A DNA stretch of 64,000 nucleotides from Rhizophagus clarus (GCA_015698045.1 BLAL01000162.1:496001-560000); one strand, 5' to 3'. Positions 25,281 to 36,362 are shown, counted from the first letter of the stretch. A program made the numbers and translations. The notes: generated by a model from the sequence alone, not told the origin.

Positions 25281-25620
25281 CACCCATAGAAAAAAAAAGA
25301 AAGAAAATGGTTAATATCATCTTAAAAGAAAAATAAAACAACAGGAAAAGAGACGTAAGAGACTTACTTGAATTTTCACTCATATGGTACACATCTAAAA
25401 AGACAAAAAGTTTAGTAAAAGAATAAGGGAAAGAATGAAAAGAAAACAAAAAAAAAGAGAAGAAATTAAAACCCACCTTGAATTTCTGAAATGGATAAAA
25501 ACAGCCACGCCTAAAAAAAAGAACAAGTTAATAAGAGACAAAAGAAAGGAGAATAAAAGCAAAAAAAACTTACCTGTTACAGTATTTAATCCCGAAGCTA
25601 AAGGTAACGCCATTAACTAA
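25281..25620 (-). repeat. Short exon-like cassette group
   Basis: Three or four units. On the minus strand: AG, ATGTGTACCATATGAGTGAA..., then GTAAGTCTC (25375-25395); AG, GCGTGGCTGTTTTTATCCAT..., then GTGGGTTTT (25480-25512); and a segment ending CTGTAACAG followed by GTAAGTTTTT (25570-25610). The first has a clear counterpart at 59115-59150 beside another purine tract. Confidence 0.6.
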
Positions 25621-25985
25621 AAAATTTAAATTGTGGTTTATAATTTTTTAAAAAAAAAATTCCCTTAAAAAAAATGACATTTTTTTTAAAAAAAAAATTT
25701 CACTTAAAAAAAACGATATATTTTTTTAAAAAAAATTTCCCTTCCGCCAAAATAAAAATCTGAAGTCTGAACAAAACTACTAGTATTGATTATCTATTTA
25801 TAACATAAAAGGCAATATCGCTTGCCATTTATGATAAGCTTATCTCATGATTTGATATAAAAAAGGAATATGTTATATATCACATGCACTTTATCTAGTT
25901 TTGAACTGGTATAACCAGTATTATGATCTGATTATTTGGGTAAACAGGTTTTTTTTTTTGAATTTATTACATTTAGATAAAAAAC
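25621..25985. other. Spacer with poly-A/T runs and array boundary
   Basis: 25630-25745 holds three loose repeats of a TTTTTTAAAAAAAAAATTTC-like unit. 25890-25960 contains GGTATAACCAGTATTATGATCTGATTATTTGGGTAAACAGG in pieces, matching in reverse the boundary found after the type I array at 3056-3105. No gene. Confidence 0.4.
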
Positions 25986-27745
25986 AATTTAAAAAAATAA
26001 TTTTTTTTTTTTCTTTTTTGTAGTATTGCCAGATGAAAAGTATGACTGGACTATTGGAATTAAGGTAAGGGAGGGTTGGGGTGGTGTTTTTCGTTGTTGT
26101 TTTTTTAATTAATTAATTATTTATTTTTTTTTTCTTTTTTTTGTAGTATTGCTAGACAAAAAACGTGACCGGACTATTGGAATTAAGGTAAGGAAGGGTT
26201 GGGAGAGGTGTTTTTCGTTGGTTTTTTTATTTAATTAATTAATTATTTTTTTTTTCTTTTTTGTAGTGTTACCGGACGAAAAATATGACTGGACTTTTGG
26301 AATTAAGGTAAGGAGGTGTTTTTCGTTGGTTTTTTTTATTTAATTAATTAATTATTATTTTTTTTTCTTTTTTGTAGTGTTGCCGGACAAAAAGCATGAC
26401 CGGACTATTGGAATTAAGATAAGGAGGTATTTTTCGTTAGTTTTTTTATTTAATTAATTAATTATTATTTTTTTTCTTTTTTGTAGTATTGCCAGACGAA
26501 AAGTACGACCGGACTATTGGAATTAAGGTAAGGGAGGGTTGGAGGAGGTGTTTTTTGTTGTTTTTTTTTTAATTAATTAATTATTTATTTTTTTGTTTGT
26601 TTTTTCTTTTTTGTAGTGTTGCCAGACGAAAAGCATGACCGGACTATTGGAATTAAGGTAAAGGAGGGTTAGGATGGTATTTTTCATTGTTGTTTTTTTT
26701 AATTAATTAATTATTTATTTTTTTTTTCTTTTTTGTAGTGTTACCAGACGAAAAACGTGACCGGACTTTTGGAATTAAGGTAAGGGAGGGTTGGAGGAGG
26801 TGTTTTTCGTTGATTTTTTTATTTAATTAATTAATTATTTTTTTTTTCTTTTTTGTAGTGTTGCCGGACGAAAAACATGACTGGACTTTTGGAATTAAGG
26901 TAAGGAGGTGTTTTTCGTTGGTTTTTTTTAATTAATTAATTAATTATTATTTTTTTTTCTTTTTTGTAGTGTTGCCAGACAAAAAGCATGACCGGAATAT
27001 TGAAATTAAGGTAAGGGAAGGTTGGGGTGGTGTTTTTTGTTTAATTAATTAATTATTTTTTTGTTTGTTTTTTCTTTTTTGTAGTGTTGTCGGACGAAAA
27101 GCATGACCTGACTATTGGAATTAAAGTAAGAGAGGGTTGGGAGAGGTATTTTTTGTTGTTTTTTTTTAATTAATTAATTAATTATTTGTTTTTTTTTTCT
27201 TTTTTGTAGTGTTGCCAGATAAAAAGCACGACCGGACTATTGGAATTAAGGTAAGGAAGGGTTGGGGTGGTGTTTTTTGTTTGATTAATTAATTATTTAT
27301 TTGTTTATTTTTTCTTTTTTGTAGTGTTGCCAGACGAAAAGCATGACCGGACTATTGGAATTAAGGTAAGGGAGGATTGGGTGGTGTTTTTTGTTTAATT
27401 AATTATTTATTTATTTGCTTTTTTTAATTAATTATTTATTTGCTTTTTTTTTCTTTTTTGTAGTGTTGCCAGACGAAAAGCATGACCGGACTTTTGGAAT
27501 TAAGGACAATTAAGGTAAGGGAGGGTTAGGGAGGTGTTTTTCATTGTTTTTTTAATTAATTATTAATTTTTTTTTTTTGTAGTGTTGCCAGATGAAAAGC
27601 ATGATCGGACTTTTGGAATTAAGGACAATTAAGGTAAGGGAGGGTTGGGGTGGTGTTTTTTGTTAGTTTTTTTTTTAATTAATTAATTATTTATTTTTTT
27701 CTTTCTTTTTTGTAGTGTTGCCAGATGAAAAGCACGACCAGACTT
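25986..27745 (+). repeat. Type I exon-like cassette array (about 15 units)
   Basis: Fifteen direct units of about 110-130 bp. Each reads TTTTTCTTTTTTGTAG, then a 41-nt segment from TGTTGCCAGACGAAAAGCAT to GGAATTAAG, then GTAAGGGAGGGTTGG, then TTTTTCGTTG and TTAATTAATTA. The AG and GTAAG are present in almost every unit while single-base changes are scattered inside the segment. The spacer is about 70-90 nt. Being 41 nt, the segment would shift the frame each time it was included. The last unit keeps its AG but lacks the GTAAG and runs into unique sequence at about 27745. It points towards the spliced ORF at 27964. Confidence 0.8.
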
Positions 27746-27963
27746 CACAATTTAATATTTTGACATTATTAAAACGATTTGTTAAATAACTTTTATAAAA
27801 GCATTCTGTGCCTTTCATATATTGTGTATTTAAAAAAAAATTATCCTTTTATTTAATGATCATAGGGCCATTGGTGTTCCGAATCTAATGATATAACTTT
27901 TACTATTCTGTTTTACCAAGTTTTACCGAATGTAAAATAAAATAAAAGTATATCGATCATAAT

Positions 27964-28246
27964 ATGACTTATCTGCAGCAAATGGAATTCCTTGAGACGC
28001 GAGTATGTTGTTTCTTTGGGAAGAATATCGGAATTGACTTTAAGAAATGTTCTAACGTTTCTTCTTTTTTAATTTTTGTAGGTGATGAGTTCTCTGGGCT
28101 TATTGGGATACAGGTATATTGTTTTTGTAGAAAGGCGGCATTCGCAAGGCTCTGTAACAACGATCATCTATTTAAAAGTCAAAGCTTTCGTACTGGTGGA
28201 TTTAAATATCATGAGATTTCAATGTAAAATCATCGTCAGTAAATGA
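27964..28246 (+). CDS. Small spliced ORF, 67 codons, unrecognised
   Basis: Exon 1 (27964-28002, MTYLQQMEFLETR) joins exon 2 (28082-28246) across a 79-nt intron with GTATGT donor and TTTTTGTAG acceptor. The joined frame is open to a TGA at 28244-28246 and reads VMSSLGLLGYRYIVFVERRH, then QGSVTTIIYLKVKAFVLVDL and a basic end. Beta-strand-like hydrophobic stretches alternate with charged residues, and local GC is higher than around it. An in-frame TAA stands shortly upstream, so the start is either this ATG or an acceptor just before it. It follows the type I cassette array on the same strand. I do not recognise the product, and it could be the last exons of a larger decayed gene. Confidence 0.4.
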
Positions 28247-28760
28247 TATAAAGGAAGATTCTTTATCTCCATATTTTAAAAACAATTTTTAAAATTAAAA
28301 ATTATTAAAAGATAATGAAAATTTTGGTTATTTCTTTATTTTCAAAATTCTTTAAATATGATGGCAAATTTACGAAATCCAGTTATTTTTGCTGCCTTAT
28401 TTAATTATTTTACATCAATAAAAAGCTTTTGGAGAATAAATAATACCATTAACAACTGCAAATAACTACAATTGTATTCATAAAACTTTTATTTGCAACT
28501 GGTGTAAAAAGTGATGGGTTCTTAAAATAGTTGATGGGTTATAAAAAGTTATTATTATTTTAATTTTTAAGTATGAGTTGTAAAAAATTTTTTTATTTTC
28601 TGATTATTCTACATAAGATTGATAAGATGAATGTGTAATACAATCGTATTTTGCACTGTTTACTAATTTTTTATTAAAAATTCTTAATTTAAGCTAATTT
28701 CAAAGATCGGCGCATATGTAGTGCTGTAATTATATTATTATTAATTAATGAATAAAATAG
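28247..28760. other. AT-rich stretch
   Basis: No gene supported between the small ORF and the exon fragment at 28761. Confidence 0.35.
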
Positions 28761-29031
28761 AGGTACCACTGGAAATATATCTCAGAAAGAGATTAAAGAA
28801 TATGTTGACGAAAGTGTTGCACAAAAAATTTTAAGCAGACAACTTGTTGCCGTAAACATTTCAGAATTAATTAACAATAAAGGTTTGGTTACATTAGTTG
28901 ATTTCGTTAGAGAAGCTGTCAGAATCTCGTGAAATGGTAAAAATTTAGCTGCTATTAAGGCGTTAGATAGAATAACAAAGGAATTATCTATACCATCAAG
29001 AAGCAGTAGTAACATCATTAATTCTTTATCA
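28761..29031 (+). pseudogene. Exon fragment of an unrecognised protein
   Basis: A 271-nt segment after AATAG and before GTAAGT reads in one frame as GTTGNISQKEIKEYVDESVA, QKILSRQLVAVNISELINNK and LVTLVDFVREAVRIS. It is stopped by TGA at 28930-28932, then continues NGKNLAAIKALDRITKELSI. The TGA replaces an expected Arg (CGA to TGA). The mix of amphipathic helices and charged residues is clearly protein-like. I do not recognise the family. Neighbouring exons were not found, so this is probably a broken remnant. Confidence 0.45.
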
Positions 29032-29488
29032 GTAAGTTATTTTATTTATAATGTCCTTTAATCATACATAGTATTAATAATATTAAATTATACATAGTTA
29101 TAAAATCTTTAGTAAAAGCTCATACCTAATTTTTTTATAAAATTATGTATTTTATAACGATAATAAATTTAGTAGGTTTTTACGAGTGAATTTGACTATT
29201 ATTCTAAACATCACACCTTAATGTTTTTAATTAAAAAAAAATTTGGAAGACGTTTAGATTACTCTTTGTATAAATAATTTGAATTATGTAACGTGTATTA
29301 GTGTGTACCCTCATTTACACAATATTTAGTGTACATCTGATCTTGACCTTGAATGTTCTATTACTAAATAAAGTAACATATCGTTAATAAAATAATCTAA
29401 ATTACTTCGATAAGTAATTTCTTTCTTTTTTCTCTAAAAAATTCCTAAATACCTTTCCCTCCAATTTATAACTTACAAATAATGGAAA
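29032..29488. other. AT-rich stretch
   Basis: Nothing beyond AT-rich sequence is seen. Confidence 0.35.
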
Positions 29489-29998
29489 ATGGTTTACCGA
29501 AGAAGCAAAAATAAGTTAAAAGAAAGAAAAATAAATCTTTTTCAAACAATAAAAGAAAGAGAGATAAGGTGAGTGAACACTTTAAAACTGCTTAGAGTGA
29601 TTACTAGGTTCGCCTTAGTTTTTCAGATCTTTTAAATAGCTTTTTTTATTTTTTTTTTTTATACATATCTTTTTTTTTTTTATTTATTTTTTTGGAGGGT
29701 TTAATAAAAGGATTTGTGAAGTATATAATTGTATTCGGTTGTTATCTGGTTTCTAATCAAAAAATTGGTTTAGGTCAATTCTTTAATCGAAACGATTAAA
29801 ATAAAGATAAAGGTAATTATAAATTATTATTTATAAATAATATCATCATCAATTACTAATATTTATTTAGAAATTACACAATTAAAACGACAAAAAATAT
29901 TTGCTGTAGAATTATATCAACAAAAGTTAAACCAAATAATAGAAATAGAAAATAAATTAGAAAATGGAACTATTAAATGGCAAATGTATAGAAAATAA
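29489..29998 (+). pseudogene. Small basic-protein gene, copy A (frameshifted)
   Basis: Exon 1 (29489-29568) starts MVYRRSKNKLKERK. One base is missing relative to copy B at 42252: restoring register would give a KSFS-type continuation, so this copy is frameshifted. The donor is GTGAGTGA. The last exon (29871-29998, after TTTATTTAG) reads ITQLKRQKIFAVELYQQKLN, QIIEIENKLENGTIKWQMYRK and stops at TAA. The intron start (GTGAGTGAACAC... through TTTTTCAGAT, about 60 bp) is closely matched in copy B. The product would be a short, basic, coiled-coil-like protein. Function unknown. Confidence 0.45.
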
Positions 29999-30399
29999 AT
30001 TTATAAATAATTTTGTTAATAAATTATAATTCAGTTCTCTTAACTATTCTATTGACTTCCATTCTTATCACTTTTCCACATTTCATACAAATAATTTGAC
30101 AGTCTACTTTTTAATTACTTTTTTTGATTTTTTATAGCAACAACTCATCAATAATTTGGAACAGGTAGCATTAGTTGTATCAAAGATCTAAATTTTTAAT
30201 ACGATATTTGAAATATCAATTAAAAAAAATTTTTTATTTCTTTTTTTGTATGAATTTTACAATAATAACTATTATGATACCACTACTAGCTAAAAGCAAA
30301 TGTGTAAAATTAAATTATACTTTTTTTAATTAGATTACAAATTATTAAAATATTTCAATTTAATATTGAACTAAATGATCTGAAAATATACTATTTATT
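29999..30399. other. AT-rich spacer
   Basis: No gene or repeat supported. Confidence 0.35.
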
Positions 30400-31702
30400 G
30401 TTTAACTATATCAAAATGATGTTGATACATTCATTATATTGCCAATATTGATATGATGTTAATTTGATATTTATAAAATGATATTTTTATGATGTCATAT
30501 TCATACTTAATGCATATCGATACGATATCATATTAATATCATGTTTGTTTCATATTTTTTAAAAATTTTATTATTGTTTAATTATATCAAAATGATATCA
30601 ATTTGTTATATTACCAATATCGAATTGATGTTGATTTGATATTTATAAGATAATGTTTTATAATGTCGTATTGATACTGAATACATATTGATACGATATT
30701 ATATTAATATCGTGTTTGTATCACATTTTTTAAAAATTTTATTATTGTTTAACTATATCAAAATGAAGTCAATTCATTATATTGCCAATAGTGAATTGAT
30801 GTTGATTTGATATTTATAAGATGATGTTTTTGCGATGTCATATTGATACTGAATACATATCGATACGATATTATATTGATATCGTGTTTGTTTCACATTT
30901 TTTTAAAAAATTATCATTGTTATAACAATATGAATATGATATCAATTAGATATTTCTTTAAGTAAATATCTTTACGATATCATTTTGATATATCCAATCA
31001 ATAATGTATCGATATCATTTTGATATCATAATGATATCATTTGCAAATCGATATTGTTACGATGTATATTTAATATCATTACAATATCAATTCGTCATTG
31101 TTTAGAATTTTTAAGTTTCTGTAAAGTATTTTTTTATTTAATTAATAATACAGTTTTATAAAAATCACTTAGTTTATAAAAAAGTAAATTTTTAACTTTT
31201 TAACTAAGACAGATACAACAAAATAAATGTCAGAATCTGATTCTTTGAGTCATAAATAGGTTAAATTCCAAAAATCTTAAAGATTGAATCATTAATTATT
31301 AAGAAAATAAACTTTAAAAATTATGTAGATCATTAAAAAATCAAAAATTTACTATAAAATTCATATTTTTTTAGTGATCTATATGATTTTTAAAGTTTAT
31401 TTTCTTAATAACTAATGATTCAATCTTTAAGATTTTTGGAACTTAACCTATTTATGACTCAAAGAATCAGATTCTGGCATTTATTTTATTGTATCTGTCT
31501 TAGTTAAAAAGTTGAAAATTCACTTTTTTATAAACTAAGTGATTTTTACAAAACTGTATTATTAATTAAATAAAAAAATGCTTTTAAAATATTGTTTTAA
31601 GTCTCATCTTTAAAATAAATATAAATTTATTATGCTGGTATTTATAATTTATATCATAAATTAACTTTGAAAATGGTGCTTAATTTATGCTGTCCACTGT
31701 AT
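30400..31702 (-). mobile_element. Mariner-like element end with GATATC repeats, copy 3, carrying a nested hairpin
   Basis: 30400-31110 is a GATATC/ATATCG field with three imperfect 150-bp repeats (around ATTATTGTTTAACTATATCA). It ends AAGTTTCTGTAAAGTA as in copies 1 and 2. The terminal 120 bp, 31580-31702, is the reverse complement of 3438-3560 and ends in GCTTAATTTATGCTGTCCAC followed by TGTA. The 31128-31579 hairpin separates the two parts and is absent from the 3438 copy. Confidence 0.6.
31128..31579. mobile_element. Long foldback (hairpin) element, arms about 215 bp
   Basis: The left arm, from ATTTTTTTATTTAATTAATA, and the right arm are near-perfect reverse complements over about 215 bp. 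They differ at only a few positions and are separated by a loop of about 25 bp around TTTACTATAAAATTCA. Comparison with 3560-3575 shows AAAGTA joined directly to TTTAAAAT-type sequence where this element sits, so it is an insertion. No coding sequence. The near-identity of the arms suggests recent insertion or conversion between arms. Confidence 0.85.
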
Positions 31703-32890
31703 ATTTATTTTATTGTTAAGATAATTTTGAAAAAATTAAATATTAAAATTATAATAAAATTTTTTAATTTTTTTAAATATTAATTTATTTACTTATAACT
31801 CAAAGATTTGCAATTTCTTTATAATTTAGATCTTTTGCTCTAACATTAGTTTAACTGAATCTTACCGCTCATATCTATTATAGAATATGTTGTTTCTATC
31901 TAATTTTTCTTTTTTTATTGTTATTATAGAAACTTTTGTTTTAATATAAATAAAAATAAAAAAAACATTAAAATTTATCAGATATTTTTAAGCATTAACT
32001 GTGTAATAATAATATAATAATATGATTAATACAATAACTATTATTTATTTTTTCTTAAAATTTTACATACAGTATATTTTTATTAAAATATTAAGTTAAT
32101 ACAGTTTTATATTTGTAAATTTAGTAATTTTTTGGTAAATATATAATACTAAAAAAGTAAAATTATGCCAATTTTAAATAAATTGATAATTAAACAGTTA
32201 ATAAATATTTTTTTTTTAGTAATTTAGCTTTTAAAATTCACATAAAAAAGTGAAATCTGATAAATATAAAATTGTTTTTTCAATAATAATTATTTTCTTT
32301 TGATTTTTCACATATATTACACAATTTTTACAATATAATGAGTTACTTTTTTGCAATATATAATTTGAAGTTTATGAAATTCTTTATTGCAGCTTATTGT
32401 ATATAATAAATAAAATTTTAAAAGTTCAAGTAAATCAAATATAAAATCTTTTTGCTATTATCATATAAAGCATGAAAGATTATCCGTAAAAAGATTTGCA
32501 TCAAAATTTTCAGAACTATGTTGTCATACATTAAAAGGTTAGCTATCAAAATGTGATTAAATGAAATTTTTTTCTTCCAAATATAGTAAAATATCCGCTA
32601 AACAATTTGAATCCTGTATTTTCAGTCAATTTTAACTTCAGGTTGACATTGTTTAAATTTAAATGACATAATTGTTTATTTTAAAATATTTGAAATCGAT
32701 TTTGCAGTAATACAAATATTGCGCGTTCTTTTGTGATTTTCTAATCATAAATATATTTATAATTAATTCAAACAATTAATAATATTCATACAACCGCATT
32801 TAGACAGATTATATAGTTCAGTGCCCAAAAAATTTCTTATATTCTTGCTATCAAATTTAAAAAAAGATTGATATTTGGTTTATTTACAGA
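31703..32890. other. AT-rich stretch without a gene
   Basis: Very AT-rich; no ORF with coding character, tandem repeat or RNA gene is visible. Confidence 0.4.
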
Positions 32891-33110
32891 TTAATAATAA
32901 ATTCGGGTATCGGAGATTTGCAAACTATAAACAAAGTAAAATGTGTTAAGTACACGCGAGAAAGTAGAGTGGCACGATTCAATTTTACCTCGCAAAAAAT
33001 CTGTTGTGCATATGGATTGCATCGAAAGAAAATAGTCAGGTAATTTATTTTTTCTTTGTATGGCAGCTTGATGCACAAGGTTATTTGGCACTTGATACAG
33101 TAACACAATT
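32891..33110. other. GC-richer island upstream of the PH gene
   Basis: About 220 bp with normal GC content, bounded on the left by TTTACAG and containing GTAATT at 33041. One plus-strand frame is open for 50 codons (LIINSGIGDLQTINKVKCVK, then YTRESRVARFNFTSQKICCA), and two minus-strand frames of 71 and 74 codons overlap it. Openness in several frames is expected of a GC-richer patch, so coding is not shown. It may be a remnant exon or part of the promoter of the gene at 33512. Confidence 0.25.
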
Positions 33111-33511
33111 TCGGGTTTAAATTTAGAAATTATAACTTGACTCTTACTAATTAACCAACTGTATGTCTGTACACATAAAAAAATTGATTACAACCTGTTA
33201 GATTCTTCACATTAATTTGTATAAATAGATACCTTTTTACATTAACTTCTCTATCAACTTCACCGTCGAGTAAAATTTTTCTTTTTCCGATACAGTTAAA
33301 TCTTCTCAACCGTTTAGTAGCTTTTTTATAACCTTTCGTTATAATAAAGTGTATAATATAGAAATATCAAGTAGTGTTGGTATTTTGTATATAAAAACTA
33401 GAAATCAACATTTGGTTTTCCGAATACTTTGAAGCTTTTGCTGGACAATTGCATTTCCTTTAAAGTATCCATTTTATCTCTCCTAAAAAAATTTTTTTTT
33501 CATTAAAAAGT

Positions 33512-34616
33512 ATGCAATTTGCAAACGAAGAACCAAAGTCTGGATGGTTGACGAAGCTTGGAGGAAACTCTTTAAGGAAAACTTGGAAGCGTCGGTGGTT
33601 TGATTTAAGAGGAAGTTATTTATATTATTATCGACAACAGGTCTGTGTTATTTTGAGTGACTTGATATAAGTTTATATCTATACCTAACTTATCAATTTT
33701 CTAGACTGATACAGAACCTTCGGGAGTAATAAATCTTTCATCATTTAACTCAATATGCCAAGATTCATCCGCTACGAAAAAATCACAATATTGTATACGC
33801 ATCGAAAAGGTTATACGTGAATCTGATTCAATTAATTCCAACCTAAGCTATCGAGAAACAACTTCCATAAAGAAAGCAACTTTATTTCTTGCATTCGCCG
33901 ATAGTGAAAATGAAATGCAGGATTGGATTACGATTCTTGAAAAACGCTTGAGTGGACGGAATATTGTTGATATTGTTCTAGATAGATTAGAACTTGTTAA
34001 CGGTATGGGAATACATAGAAGACAAGGAAGTTATGGTTCATTGAATTCTTTTTATTCTAAGAACAGCAGCTTTTGTTCTTCTGGTGGTTCGACATCTGAA
34101 TCAACATTATCTTCTAGACGTCCATCTCTGGATTCTCTCAGTTTAGATACTCCATCTTTAGATTCTAGAAAGAGTTCGATTGACTCATTACATAGTGGAC
34201 AAAATAGTGCTATTAATATAACTATTTCACAAAAACAATCATTTTCTCGCCCAGAGACTCCTTCAAGTTTAGTTGAAAGACTTGGAATAGGTCAACCAAT
34301 TCTTCGTAAACCTGCTTCACATTCATGTTTACAGGATAGACGTAATGGAAATGGTCATAATAGTTCTAATAATAGTAAACACGTTCGTAAACTTTCTCTT
34401 ACTTTCAAAGAGTCACCAAATCGAATTCCATCAGCTCCACTTATTATGGTTCATGGAGAAAATTCGAAATTTACATCTTCGCCCGATGTCGTTTACTTTC
34501 CAAAGCATTGTAACAAGAAGAAAATAGAGGAGGATAAATTAGTTGAAAATCCGAATCCGCCTTCACCTGTTACCCCAATTGCGAATGTATTTCCGAGCCA
34601 TTTAGCGGATGATTAA
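33512..34616 (+). CDS. PH domain protein
   Basis: Two exons, 33512-33640 and 33705-34616, flank a 64-nt intron (GTCTGT donor, CTAAC branch, CTAG acceptor) and give 346 residues. Residues about 9-125 form a pleckstrin homology domain. It opens KSGWLTKLGG and KTWKRRWFDLRGSYLYYYR, which are strands 1-3 with the basic loop that binds phosphoinositides. It closes with the helix DWITILEKRL, which holds the near-invariant Trp117. From about residue 150 to 210 the protein is Ser-rich with RRPSLDS and RKSSIDS motifs, and VRKLSLTF lies further on; these are likely basophilic kinase or 14-3-3 sites. The rest is disordered. By homology to the domain it should bind membranes and act in signalling; no enzyme domain is seen. 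The start is the first ATG and directly precedes the domain. Tail to tail with the WBP2-like gene. Confidence 0.85.
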
Positions 34617-35247
34617 TGAATTTGTTGTCAAAATATAGTATGAGCATGTTGCTCTTAAAAAAAAAACAATATTTAACCATACGGACATTGATTTTTTGAA
34701 GAGGAGATAAATGAACAAAGATGAATACTTTTTTTTCTTTTTCATTTGCGAAATTTGTTGTACATATGCAATACCATTTTACCAATTTACAATTTAGTAC
34801 CTAAAATAATGGTAAGATATCTTTTACCTTTATATAGACTTGTTAGATATTTTCCAAAAGCATCGCACGCATTTACTTTTATTACTTTATCAGCAAGAGT
34901 CATAAGGTTTTTCTAAATAGATTTTATTATAAGTTATCATTAAATAAAGAATTGTAACTTAATAGAAAGGTTGAATAAAATTATAATGATATACTTCAAC
35001 AAGAGTGATGTTTGCTATTTTTTATACCAAATTCTAATATGCATTTTTGTATTCAATGATATAATATATTACTTAAGCATTATAGATTAACTAAAATAAA
35101 AATACAATTATTTCATAAAGTAATAAATCATACGAAAATACTTTGATAACAAACAATGATAAACTAAATGAATCTAATTTTTTTTTTATCAAAAAAGTAT
35201 TATTGTATAATGTTTAGTATTATAGCTTTCGCTCATAGTATCGTAAA
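34617..35247. terminator. Shared 3' region of two convergent genes
   Basis: AT-rich 3' flank between the PH gene (+) and the WBP2-like gene (-). AATAAA at 34943-34948 could serve as the polyadenylation signal of the PH transcript. No gene supported; minus-strand ORFs here are short and AT-driven. Confidence 0.4.
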
Positions 35248-36362
35248 TTATCTCGTTATGACTTCATCATAGGCGGGTGGCAACTCATCTGGAGCTACTG
35301 GTGGTGGTCTAGCTTCAGTAGAAGTAGAAATATTACGAGGAGCTGTAGTATCAGCAGGTGGCTCAAGGCTATTGAGAGGAGCTCCTGACGATACAACATT
35401 ACTACAAGATGATGTTGATGTTTGTGCTGATGAAGAGTTGTCTTGACGCGGTGTATACATTGGCAACGGTTCAGTATGTTCCACAGGAGCGGTCCCTTCA
35501 TTCTCTATTATTATCGAAGGTATTACTCGGTATGCATGTATTGCCATTAAATATCATTTTAAAAATAAACCCTACCAAATAATCTCAACATTAAGTTTTT
35601 ATAAACTGTACTGAATTTAAATCCGCCTATATAATTGATATAGATGTGTAATTACCATTTTGTTAAATGTAAAGGATCGAATAAGAATGCATACCTCCTT
35701 CTTTGAAGGTAACTTTCAATTGTCCTGGAGCAGGTAGTCCTCCATTCAGAACCTATTATTATCCCACACAAAGTTTATTTAAACAAATATCAAAATAATA
35801 AAAAGTTCGCAATCGCGAAATACATACCGGAGTTACAACAGCTTGATAATAATTTGCCCCAAACCAAGGTTGCTGGAACTTACCTTCTTTTAAATTCAAA
35901 AGAGGTATACTCAAAGATTTAAAGTGTTCCAAAGATGGTTGTGAAATAAATATTACCTGAAGAATGATAACTTTTCTTACTTTAAACTTTAAATTAAACT
36001 AAACTCAATCTATAATTTTGGGAATGTACATACACGTTGGTTTGTTAAATAAATACCTCCGTCGGCTTTAAGAGTTTCTGCATTGCCTGGGTAACCACTA
36101 GTATATTAAGTATAAATAAAATTACATACTAGAATAAGTTTTTTCTTAAAAACGGGCAATAAATGAAGAAATAAATATACCCTCCCATGTCCAAGATAAG
36201 AGAAACTTTGTCCTGTCTATAGTTTATTTAAACAAATGTGAGAGTTGTAAACTGTACTTAATTTCAAAGCGATTACATAGCTTACTCTAAAAGAATCTTC
36301 TCTCCAGGAAGAGGTACTGGACTTTTCCCATCAGAAGCGATCATAGCCCAATTCAACGCCAT
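35248..36362 (-). CDS. WBP2-like GRAM domain protein with PPxY motif
   Basis: Six exons in transcript order: 36286-36362, 36181-36216, 36034-36097, 35828-35956, 35695-35752 and 35248-35504. They give 206 residues, and every junction keeps frame with GT..AG ends. The N-terminus MALNWAMIASDGKSPVPLPG leads into a GRAM domain (about residues 20-125) with SLILDMGG, GGIYLTNQRVIFISQP, LSIPLLNL and FGANYYQAVV; the FGANY and TNQRVIF stretches are characteristic of the WBP2 family. The tail is Pro/Ser/Thr-rich and ends DELPPAYDEV, giving PPAY (197-200), a WW-domain ligand as used by Nedd4/Rsp5 ligases. Human WBP2 has several such motifs; this protein has one perfect copy. It likely acts as an adaptor at membranes or in transcription. 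The last intron (35505-35694) is 190 nt, longer than the others, so its acceptor is the least certain junction. Confidence 0.85.

Noticed and set aside
28782..29018. Minus-strand 78-codon ORF
   Set aside because: The plus strand over the same bases gives a more protein-like frame ending at a GTAAGT donor; the minus frame is its shadow.
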